Positions 57,631-64,000 of a stretch of 64,000 bases of DNA are shown in pieces. The DNA is from Leclercia pneumoniae (GTDB taxonomy: Bacteria > Pseudomonadota > Gammaproteobacteria > Enterobacterales > Enterobacteriaceae), in contig NZ_CP071383.1 of the NCBI RefSeq assembly GCF_017348915.1, positions 124,001-188,000 of the forward strand. The letters run 5' to 3'. The position numbers and the translations under genes were made by a program. Every line of letters starts with the position of its first letter. The first letter of the stretch is position 1. The notes under the pieces were generated by a model. The model ran no database searches, had not been told where the DNA came from, and was given only the letters and a program-made list of their open reading frames with translations.

Positions 57631-59322
57631 ATGAAATATATCAAAGCGATGACGCAACAAAAGCTGAGCTTTTTGCTGGCGTTGTACATCGGTCTGTTTA
57701 TGAATGGCGCCGTATTTTTCCGTCGGTTTGATGGCTATGCGCAAAACTTTACCGCCTTGAAAGGAGTTGCTGCGGTTGTTGAGTTGGCTGCTACGGTACT
57801 CGTCACCTTCTTCTTATTACGCTTGCTTTCGCTGTTTGGGCGACGGGTATGGCGGGTACTGGCCACGCTGGTGGTGTTGTGCTCGGCGGGTGCCAGTTAC
57901 TACATGACGTTTATGAACGTGGTGATCGGCTACGGGATTATCGCGTCGGTGATGACCACCGATATTGACCTCTCTAAAGAGGTGGTTGGCTGGCACTTTA
58001 TCCTCTGGCTGGTCTGCGTCAGCGTGTTGCCGCTGCTCTTTATCTGGAGTAACCGCTGCCGTTATACCTTGCTCCGTCAGCTGCGTACGCCAGGTCAACG
58101 TATCAGAAGTGTTGCGCTGGTGGTGATTGCCGGTTTGATGGTCTGGGGCCCGATTCGCTTACTGGACATTCAGCAGAAACACGTTGAGCGTACGACCGGT
58201 GTCGATATGCCGAGTTACGGCGGCGTGGTGGCGAACTCCTATCTGCCATCAAACTGGATCTCGGCGCTGGGGTTATATGCCTGGGCGCAGGTGGATGAGT
58301 CTTCCGATAATAAATCGCTGATTAACCCGGCGAAGAAATTTAGCTATCAGGCGCCAGCGGATATTGATGACACCTACGTGGTGTTTATCATCGGTGAGAC
58401 GACCCGCTGGGATCATATGGGAATGCTGGGCTATGAGCGTGACACTACGCCGAAACTGGCCCAGGAGAAAAACCTCGTTGCCTTCCGCGGTTACTCGTGT
58501 GATACGGCCACTAAGCTCTCTTTGCGCTGCATGTTTGTGCGTGAAGGCGGGGCGGATGATAACCCACAGCGTACGCTGAAAGAGCAAAACGTCTTTGCGG
58601 TACTGAGTCAGTTGGGCTTCAGTTCCGACCTGTACGCCATGCAGAGTGAGATGTGGTTCTACAGCAACACCATGGCCGATAACATTGCTTACCGCGAGCA
58701 GATTGGCGCTGAGCCACGTAACCGTGGCAAACATGTGGATGACATGCTGTTGGTCGATGAGATGCAGCGCTCTTTACAGGGCAACCCGGACGGCAAACAT
58801 CTTATTATCCTGCACACCAAAGGATCGCACTTTAACTATACCCAGCGTTATCCGCGCAGTTTTGCCAAATGGACGCCGGAGTGTATTGGGGTTGATAAAG
58901 GGTGTACCAAAGAAGAGATGATTAACTCTTACGATAACTCGGTCACCTATGTGGATCACTTTATCGATAGCGTGATCGATCAGCTGCGTGATAAGAAAGC
59001 GATTGTCTTCTACGCCGCCGACCACGGGGAGTCGATCAACGAGAAGGAACATCTGCACGGTACGCCACGTAAGATGGCTCCGCCGGAGCAGTTCCGCGTG
59101 CCGATGATGGTATGGATGTCTGATAAATATCTGGAAAACCCGGATAAGGCGAAGATGTTTGCCCATCTGAAACAGCAGGCGGATATGAAAGTGCCGCACC
59201 GCCATGTTGAGCTGTACGACACGATCCTTGGCTGCCTGGGCTATACCTCGAAAGACGGTGGTATCAACGAAAATAACAACTGGTGTCATGTCCCGGATAC
59301 CGGCGTAAAAGCGGTTCAGTAA
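57631..59322 (+). CDS. eptB: Kdo2-lipid A phosphoethanolamine 7''-transferase EptB
   Basis: Adds phosphoethanolamine to the outer Kdo residue of lipopolysaccharide. It has 563 residues from the ATG at 57631 (MKYIKAMTQQKLSFLLALYIG), as in E. coli. Five N-terminal membrane helices (about 12-190) precede a periplasmic alkaline-phosphatase-like domain. The nucleophile Thr is in CDTATKLSLRCM (near 283), with metal ligands in GETTRWDH and YAADHGES. In E. coli it is controlled by the MgrR sRNA and sigma E; no such site is called here. Confidence 0.96.
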   Translation: MKYIKAMTQQKLSFLLALYIGLFMNGAVFFRRFDGYAQNFTALKGVAAVVELAATVLVTFFLLRLLSLFGRRVWRVLATLVVLCSAGASYYMTFMNVVIGYGIIASVMTTDIDLSKEVVGWHFILWLVCVSVLPLLFIWSNRCRYTLLRQLRTPGQRIRSVALVVIAGLMVWGPIRLLDIQQKHVERTTGVDMPSYGGVVANSYLPSNWISALGLYAWAQVDESSDNKSLINPAKKFSYQAPADIDDTYVVFIIGETTRWDHMGMLGYERDTTPKLAQEKNLVAFRGYSCDTATKLSLRCMFVREGGADDNPQRTLKEQNVFAVLSQLGFSSDLYAMQSEMWFYSNTMADNIAYREQIGAEPRNRGKHVDDMLLVDEMQRSLQGNPDGKHLIILHTKGSHFNYTQRYPRSFAKWTPECIGVDKGCTKEEMINSYDNSVTYVDHFIDSVIDQLRDKKAIVFYAADHGESINEKEHLHGTPRKMAPPEQFRVPMMVWMSDKYLENPDKAKMFAHLKQQADMKVPHRHVELYDTILGCLGYTSKDGGINENNNWCHVPDTGVKAVQ

Positions 59323-59348
59323 AGGGTTGGCGAGCGACTCGCCACCTT
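59322..59348 (+). terminator. Hairpin after eptB
   Basis: AAGG...GGCGAG CGA CTCGCC.CCTT stem directly after the eptB stop, with a T6 run 7 bases further on (59355-59360). Confidence 0.55.
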
Positions 59349-59371
59349 AAAGGCTTTTTTATTGTAAGGGA

Positions 59372-59400
59372 TTGACGGAGCCGTACCTCAGCAGTAAGAT
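59372..59400 (+). promoter_or_regulatory. proK promoter
   Basis: TTGACG (59372-59377), 17-bp spacer, TAAGAT (59395-59400), then the GC-rich discriminator GCGGCCCGC before the tRNA, a typical stringently controlled stable-RNA promoter. Confidence 0.85.
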
Positions 59401-59412
59401 GCGGCCCGCATT

Positions 59413-59489
<77 letters not shown>

Positions 59490-59497
59490 AATTCAAA

Positions 59498-59523
59498 AGC
59501 CTGCTCACTGAGCAGGCTTTTTT
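59498..59523 (+). terminator. proK terminator, copy 1
   Basis: AGCCTGCTC-ACT-GAGCAGGCT followed by T5-6. It is repeated exactly in the next two repeat copies. Confidence 0.93.
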
Positions 59524-59663
59524 GCACCTGAGGCTTGCGAGGATGAGAACCTCCGGGGGGCAGAGGTTCGACTCGAGCGAAGCGAGAGAACGTTGCGTCA
59601 GCAACGGCCCGAAGGGCGAGCCACGGAGTGGCGAGTCATCCTCTATCACTGACCAAATTCAAA

Positions 59664-59689
59664 AGCCTGCTCACTGAGCAGGCTTTTTT
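59664..59689 (+). terminator. proK-type terminator, copy 2
   Basis: The same hairpin and T-run as at 59498-59523, displaced by exactly 166 bp. Confidence 0.88.
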
Positions 59690-59829
59690 GCACCTGAGGC
59701 TTGCGAGGATGAGAACCTCCGGGGGGCAGAGGTTCGACTCGAGCGAAGCGAGAGAACGTTGCGTCAGCAACGGCCCGAAGGGCGAGCCACGGAGTGGCGA
59801 GTCATCCTCTGGCACCGACCAAATTCAAA

Positions 59830-59855
59830 AGCCTGCTCACTGAGCAGGCTTTTTT
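59830..59855 (+). terminator. proK-type terminator, copy 3
   Basis: The same hairpin and T-run, displaced by 332 bp from copy 1. The repeat identity ends just after it. Confidence 0.88.
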
Positions 59856-59857
59856 GC

Positions 59858-60445
59858 TTCTGGCGCCTAAAGTTAGTTACGACAACAAACTAAAACGCTT
59901 GTTACCTTCCATTAACCCTGCCTGTTAACGTTTTTGTGACATATTCCATTGTATTTTTTTATATATAGATTGATCTTTTTTCGCGTTGCTTATGGATAAC
60001 CTCAGCATTTTCCGCTGTGCGTTTTAACGTTCGCGGAATTTAGTGCTCAGATATTCACCATCCTGTAAGAAAATTTAACCCGTCTGAATAAATGTTAATC
60101 ACTGGTCACAGCAGAATAAGAAGTGAGTTGTGCTGCATCATGGCGGGTAGCATAAATTTCCCTGCTGAAAATAGTGCCTCTGGGTTTTTTTAATCTTTGT
60201 TTGCTGATTCTCACACTTAGCGTAAATCCCCGTCACCTGTATTGACGTTTTCACATTCTGTTGACAGATTGTAGGGCACGAGGGGCATTTCAGGGAGAAT
60301 CTGCGCTGCAACTCAGTTGCTCTTCTGAAAGGAATCTCCATCCCTTATAACGCCTTCGGGCATCACCGACCGGACCGGGTAAAAAATAAATTAAAGGTCA
60401 GGCGGCGTAACACAACAAAAAACATCACATTGGAGCAGAATAATA
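59858..60445 (+). promoter_or_regulatory. dppA upstream region and leader
   Basis: 588 bp without a gene. TTGACG (60242-60247), 17 bp, CAGATT is a possible promoter that would start transcription near 60277, close to the 165-nt leader of E. coli dppA. Near the start codon the CA-rich stretch ACACAACA...ACATCACA (about 60408-60430) suits pairing with the GU-rich seed of the GcvB sRNA, a known repressor of dppA. The AT-rich part 59880-60000 shows nothing I can name. Confidence 0.5.
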
Positions 60446-62053
60446 ATGAGTATTTCCTTGAAGAAGTCAGGGATGCTGAAGCTTGGTCTGAGCCTGGTGG
60501 CAATGACCGTCGCGGCTAGCGTGCAGGCAAAAACCCTGGTCTACTGTTCTGAAGGCTCGCCGGAAGGCTTTAACCCACAGCTGTTTACCTCTGGTACCAC
60601 GTACGACGCTAGCTCCGTACCTATCTATAACCGTCTGGTTGAATTCAAAACCGGTACCACGGAAGTGATTCCGGGTCTGGCAGAGAAGTGGGAAGTCAGC
60701 GAAGACGGCAAAACCTATACCTTCCACCTGCGTCAGGGTGTGAAGTGGCAGGACAGCAAAGAATTCAAACCAACGCGCGACTTTAATGCCGACGACGTTG
60801 TGTTCTCCTTTGATCGTCAAAAAAATGCCCAGAACCCGTACCATAAAGTTTCTGGCGGCAGCTATGAATACTTCGAAGGGATGGGCCTGCCAGACCTGAT
60901 TAGCGAAGTGAAGAAAGTGGACGATAAAACCGTTCAGTTCGTCCTGACGCGTCCAGAAGCGCCATTCCTGGCTGACCTGGCCATGGACTTCGCCTCTATC
61001 CTGTCTAAAGAGTATGCCGACAACATGCTGAAAGCCGGCACGCCGGAAAAAGTCGACCTGAACCCGGTCGGTACCGGTCCGTTCCAGCTCCTGCAATACC
61101 AGAAAGACTCCCGCATTCTGTACAAAGCCTTTGAAGGCTACTGGGGCACCAAGCCGCAGATCGACCGTCTGGTCTTCTCCATCACGCCTGACGCCTCCGT
61201 ACGTTATGCGAAACTGCAGAAAAACGAGTGCCAGGTCATGCCGTATCCAAACCCGGCTGATATTGCACGTATGAAGCAGGACAAAAACATCAACCTGCTG
61301 GAGCAGGCGGGCCTGAACGTGGGTTACCTTTCCTTCAACACCGAGAAGAAACCGTTTGATGACGTGAAAGTGCGTCAGGCGCTGACTTACGCGGTGAACA
61401 AAGAAGCGATCATCAAAGCGGTTTACCAGGGCGCTGGCGTTGCTGCCAAAAACCTGATCCCGCCGACCATGTGGGGCTATAACGACGACGTTAAAGACTA
61501 CAACTACGATCCTGAGAAAGCGAAAGCCCTGCTGAAAGAAGCGGGTCAGGATAAAGGCTTTACCGTTGAGCTGTGGGCGATGCCGGTACAGCGTCCGTAC
61601 AACCCGAACGCTCGCCGTATGGCCGAGATGATTCAGGCTGACTGGGCGAAGATTGGCGTTCAGGCCAAGATCGTGACCTATGAGTGGGGCGAATACCTGA
61701 AACGTGCTAAAGCGGGTGAACACCAGGCCGTGATGATGGGCTGGACGGGCGACAACGGGGATCCGGACAACTTCTTCGCGACCCTGTTCAGCTGCGCAGC
61801 GGCGAAAGATGGCTCCAACTACTCTCGCTGGTGCTACAAGCCGTTTGAAGACCTGATTCAGCCGGCGCGCGCTGCAGAAGATCACAACAAACGTATTGAG
61901 CTGTACAAACAAGCTCAGGTGGTTATGCACGACCAGGCGCCTGCCCTGATCATCGCGCACTCCACCGTGTACGAACCAGTGCGTAAAGAAGTGAAAGGCT
62001 ACGTGGTTGATCCACTGGGCAAACACCACTTCGAAAACGTCTCTGTTGAATAA
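60446..62053 (+). CDS. dppA: Dipeptide-binding periplasmic protein DppA
   Basis: Substrate-binding protein of the dipeptide ABC importer (also haem and 5-aminolevulinate via Dpp). It has 535 residues, as in E. coli. The signal peptide (LKLGLSLVAMTVAASVQA) is cleaved before KTLVYCSEGSPEGFNPQ. The SBP_bac_5 fold includes the family stretch TFHLRQGVKWQDSKEF...FNADDVVFSFDRQ. GGAG lies 10 bases upstream of the ATG. It is the first gene of dppABCDF. Confidence 0.97.
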   Translation: MSISLKKSGMLKLGLSLVAMTVAASVQAKTLVYCSEGSPEGFNPQLFTSGTTYDASSVPIYNRLVEFKTGTTEVIPGLAEKWEVSEDGKTYTFHLRQGVKWQDSKEFKPTRDFNADDVVFSFDRQKNAQNPYHKVSGGSYEYFEGMGLPDLISEVKKVDDKTVQFVLTRPEAPFLADLAMDFASILSKEYADNMLKAGTPEKVDLNPVGTGPFQLLQYQKDSRILYKAFEGYWGTKPQIDRLVFSITPDASVRYAKLQKNECQVMPYPNPADIARMKQDKNINLLEQAGLNVGYLSFNTEKKPFDDVKVRQALTYAVNKEAIIKAVYQGAGVAAKNLIPPTMWGYNDDVKDYNYDPEKAKALLKEAGQDKGFTVELWAMPVQRPYNPNARRMAEMIQADWAKIGVQAKIVTYEWGEYLKRAKAGEHQAVMMGWTGDNGDPDNFFATLFSCAAAKDGSNYSRWCYKPFEDLIQPARAAEDHNKRIELYKQAQVVMHDQAPALIIAHSTVYEPVRKEVKGYVVDPLGKHHFENVSVE

Positions 62054-62066
62054 TAAGTAGGGTATT

Positions 62067-62148
62067 CTCCCTCTCCTTTTGGGAGAGGGCAGGGGTGAGG
62101 GGCGTGCATGCATCCCCTCACCCTTAACCTCTCCAAAGGGAGAGGGAA
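62067..62148. repeat. Three-hairpin repeat between dppA and dppB
   Basis: CCCTCTCC-TTTT-GGGAGAGGG, then GGGTGAGGGG...CCCCTCACCC, then CCTCTCC-AAAG-GGAGAGG. The whole unit can also fold on itself, since the ends are complementary. It belongs to the same sequence family as 8819-8880 in mtlA/mtlD. It stands 14 bp after the abundant dppA message. Confidence 0.85.
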
Positions 62149-62212
62149 TTTACATTTGTGAGCAATACAGACCACATCCCCTGGTTGTGCGTCATTATAG
62201 AGAATCCGGGTT

Positions 62213-63232
62213 ATGTTGCAGTTCATCCTCCGACGTCTGGGGCTAGTTATCCCCACGTTTATCGGTATCACCCTTCTCACCTTTGCCTTTGTCCATATGA
62301 TCCCCGGCGACCCGGTAATGATTATGGCGGGCGAGCGTGGCATTTCTCCTGAACGTCATGCGCAGCTGCTGGCCGAACTGGGCCTGGATAAACCGCTGTG
62401 GCAGCAATATCTCCACTATATCTGGGGCGTGCTGCATGGTGATTTAGGCATCTCGCTGAAAAGCCGTCTCCCGGTGTGGGACGAGTTCGTGCCGCGCTTT
62501 AAAGCGACGCTGGAACTCGGCGTCTGCGCCATGATTTTCGCGACCGCAGTAGGCATCCCTGTTGGCGTGCTGGCTGCCGTTAAGCGCGGTTCAATCTTCG
62601 ATCACACCGCGGTTGGCCTGGCGCTGACCGGCTACTCCATGCCTATCTTCTGGTGGGGCATGATGCTGATTATGCTGGTATCGGTGCAATGGAACCTGAC
62701 GCCGGTATCCGGGCGAGTTAGCGATATGGTGTTCCTTGATGACACCAACCCTCTCACCGGATTCATGCTGATTGATACGGCAATCTGGGGGGAAGAGGGC
62801 AACTTTATTGATGCGGTAGCGCACATGATTCTGCCTGCGATGGTGCTGGGCACCATTCCCCTGGCCGTTATCGTGCGTATGACCCGTTCTTCAATGCTGG
62901 AGGTGCTGGGTGAGGATTACATCCGTACCGCGCGCGCCAAAGGTCTGACCCGCATGCGCGTTATCATCGTGCACGCACTGCGTAACGCCATGCTGCCGGT
63001 GGTAACCGTTATCGGTCTGCAGGTGGGAACGCTGCTGGCGGGGGCGATTTTGACCGAAACCATCTTCTCCTGGCCGGGCCTGGGACGCTGGCTGATCGAC
63101 GCGCTGCAACGCCGCGATTATCCAGTGGTACAGGGCGGCGTACTGCTGGTGGCGACGATGATTATCCTCGTCAACCTGCTGGTCGATCTGCTTTACGGCG
63201 TGGTGAACCCGCGTATTCGGCATAAGAAGTAA
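62213..63232 (+). CDS. dppB: Dipeptide ABC transporter permease DppB
   Basis: A 339-residue inner-membrane permease (E. coli 339). N-terminal MLQFILRRLGLVIPTFIGITLLTFAFVHMIPGDPV is typical of DppB/OppB, and the EAA loop is visible as EDYIRTARAKGLTRMRVIIVHALRNAMLPV (about 230-260). About six membrane segments are visible. The ribosome site is weak (CCGGG), which with the upstream hairpins would keep output below DppA. Confidence 0.96.
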   Translation: MLQFILRRLGLVIPTFIGITLLTFAFVHMIPGDPVMIMAGERGISPERHAQLLAELGLDKPLWQQYLHYIWGVLHGDLGISLKSRLPVWDEFVPRFKATLELGVCAMIFATAVGIPVGVLAAVKRGSIFDHTAVGLALTGYSMPIFWWGMMLIMLVSVQWNLTPVSGRVSDMVFLDDTNPLTGFMLIDTAIWGEEGNFIDAVAHMILPAMVLGTIPLAVIVRMTRSSMLEVLGEDYIRTARAKGLTRMRVIIVHALRNAMLPVVTVIGLQVGTLLAGAILTETIFSWPGLGRWLIDALQRRDYPVVQGGVLLVATMIILVNLLVDLLYGVVNPRIRHKK

Positions 63233-63241
63233 GGGGCCATC

Positions 63242-64000
63242 ATGTCACAAGTTACTGAAAATAAAGTGGTCGCAGCACCGGTTCCCATGACGCCGCTGCA
63301 GGAGTTCTGGCACTACTTCAAACGCAACAAAGGGGCGGTGGTAGGGCTGGTGTATGTCACTGTCATGATCCTGATTGCGGTCTTTGCGAACGTTCTCGCG
63401 CCCTATAACCCGGCGGATCAGTTCCGTGATTCGCTTCTGGCGCCACCGGTATGGCAGGAGGGGGGAACCTTTGCCCATCTGTTAGGTACCGATGATGTGG
63501 GCCGTGATGTCCTGTCGCGCCTGATGTACGGCGCACGTCTGTCGCTGCTGGTGGGCTGCCTGGTGGTGGTGCTGTCGCTGGTTATGGGCGTGGTACTCGG
63601 CCTGGTGGCCGGTTACTTCGGCGGTATCGTTGATAACATCATTATGCGTATCGTCGATATTATGCTGGCGCTGCCAAGTCTGCTGCTGGCGCTGGTATTG
63701 GTGGCCATCTTCGGCCCGTCGATCGGCAACGCCGCGCTGGCGCTAACCTTTGTGGCACTGCCTCACTATGTACGTCTCACGCGTGCGGCTGTGCTGGTAG
63801 AAGTGAACCGCGATTACGTCACCGCTTCCCGCGTAGCGGGTGCCGGTGCGATGCGTCAGATGTTCGTTAATATCTTCCCGAACTGCCTTGCGCCGTTGAT
63901 TGTTCAGGCGTCGCTTGGTTTCTCTAACGCCATTCTCGATATGGCCGCTCTTGGCTTCCTTGGCATGGGTGCGCAACCGCCAACACCGGAGTGGGGCACC
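63242..64000 (+). CDS. dppC: Dipeptide ABC transporter permease DppC (3' end outside window)
   Basis: Partial: 253 codons from the ATG at 63242 run off the window (E. coli DppC is 300). An N-terminal OppC_N segment (FWHYFKRNKGAVVGLVYVTVMILIAVFANVLAPYNP) precedes the permease domain with HLLGTDDVGRDVLSRLMYGARLSL. The EAA loop is VNRDYVTASRVAGAGAMRQMFVNIFPN. The start is 9 bp after the dppB stop with AAGGGG upstream. Confidence 0.95.
   Translation, partial: MSQVTENKVVAAPVPMTPLQEFWHYFKRNKGAVVGLVYVTVMILIAVFANVLAPYNPADQFRDSLLAPPVWQEGGTFAHLLGTDDVGRDVLSRLMYGARLSLLVGCLVVVLSLVMGVVLGLVAGYFGGIVDNIIMRIVDIMLALPSLLLALVLVAIFGPSIGNAALALTFVALPHYVRLTRAAVLVEVNRDYVTASRVAGAGAMRQMFVNIFPNCLAPLIVQASLGFSNAILDMAALGFLGMGAQPPTPEWGT

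Larger units (their letters stand above)
59491..59822 (+). repeat. Two 166-bp tandem repeats carrying the proK 3' end and a terminator
   Basis: The period is exactly 166 bp (59491-59656 and 59657-59822), and the two copies are identical except near the end (ATCACT against GGCACC). A third, partial copy follows (59823 to about 59857). Each full copy holds an intrinsic terminator, then a string of short hairpins (CTCGAGCGAAGCGAG, CGTTGC/GCAACG, GCCCGAAGGGC, CCACGGAGTGG), then up to 17 bp of the tRNA 3' end (TCCTCT...CACCGACCA). The layout resembles the E. coli tyrT repeats (rtT) that also carry tRNA 3' ends. Confidence 0.9.

Noticed and set aside
59491..59857. CRISPR-like array
   Set aside because: The copies are contiguous near-identical 166-bp tandem units without variable spacers, and no cas genes are near.
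60467..62113. 548-codon open frame on the minus strand opposite dppA
   Set aside because: Antisense shadow of a highly codon-biased gene; it starts inside the hairpin repeat and has no domain resemblance.

Overview
The window is a stretch of enterobacterial chromosome. Gene content, order and near-identical protein lengths follow the Escherichia coli K-12 cysE-to-dpp segment (cysE, lldPRD, mtlADR, selAB, aldB, avtA, malS, bax, the xyl regulon, glyQS, cspA, ghrB, bisC, tag, yhjX, eptB, proK, dppABC). It is not E. coli: it has a complete 2-ketogluconate operon, a glycoside hydrolase 127 cluster and an ABC-F gene that K-12 lacks at these positions, and it lacks several K-12 genes. An Enterobacter, Lelliottia or Leclercia-like genus is my inference; no species marker is present.

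Layout. 1-4.7 kb: the 3' part of cysE, then trmL and the L-lactate operon lldPRD on the minus strand, with two candidate LldR operators upstream of lldP. 4.9-6.5 kb: a broken gene (C-terminal remnant of a probable DUF3320 protein) cut by an IS3-family element. 6.6-11.3 kb: yibL and the mannitol operon mtlADR, with an array of CRP sites. 11.3-16.1 kb: yibF, the selenocysteine genes selAB and a zinc-motif-less ROK kinase. 16.3-24.5 kb: aldB, yiaU/yiaT, then a three-gene arabinofuranoside cluster (GH127 enzyme, GPH symporter, AraC regulator) where K-12 carries yiaJ-sgbE, and an internally deleted ysaA. 24.5-29 kb: avtA, malS, bax. 29-37.3 kb: the xylose regulon xylFGHR/xylAB. 37.3-45.6 kb: yiaH, ysaB, glyQS, an ABC-F ATPase, yiaG, yiaF, cspA. 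45.7-50.9 kb: the ptxS-kguE-kguK-kguT-ghrB operon for 2-ketogluconate. 50.9-59.3 kb: yiaD, bisC, yiaC, tag, yhjY, yhjX, eptB. 59.4-59.9 kb: tRNA-Pro(CGG), followed by 166-bp tandem repeats that each carry the tRNA 3' end and a terminator. 60.4-64 kb: dppA, dppB and the start of dppC.

How it works together. Most of the window is carbon-source uptake and catabolism (lactate, mannitol, maltodextrin, xylose, probable arabinofuranosides, 2-ketogluconate, dipeptides). Local regulators sit beside their targets, and recognisable operators are present for CRP, YpdB, PtxS-type and LldR-type proteins. Several operons have strong hairpins at the junction between an abundant first product and later genes (mtlA/mtlD, xylF/xylG, xylA/xylB, dppA/dppB), which suggests segmental mRNA stabilisation.

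I found no clearly new multi-gene defence or biosynthetic system. The most unusual structure is the tRNA-derived tandem repeat after proK. Next come the cluster replacement between ysaA and yiaT, the IS-truncated DUF3320 remnant and the ABC-F gene with a possible leader peptide.
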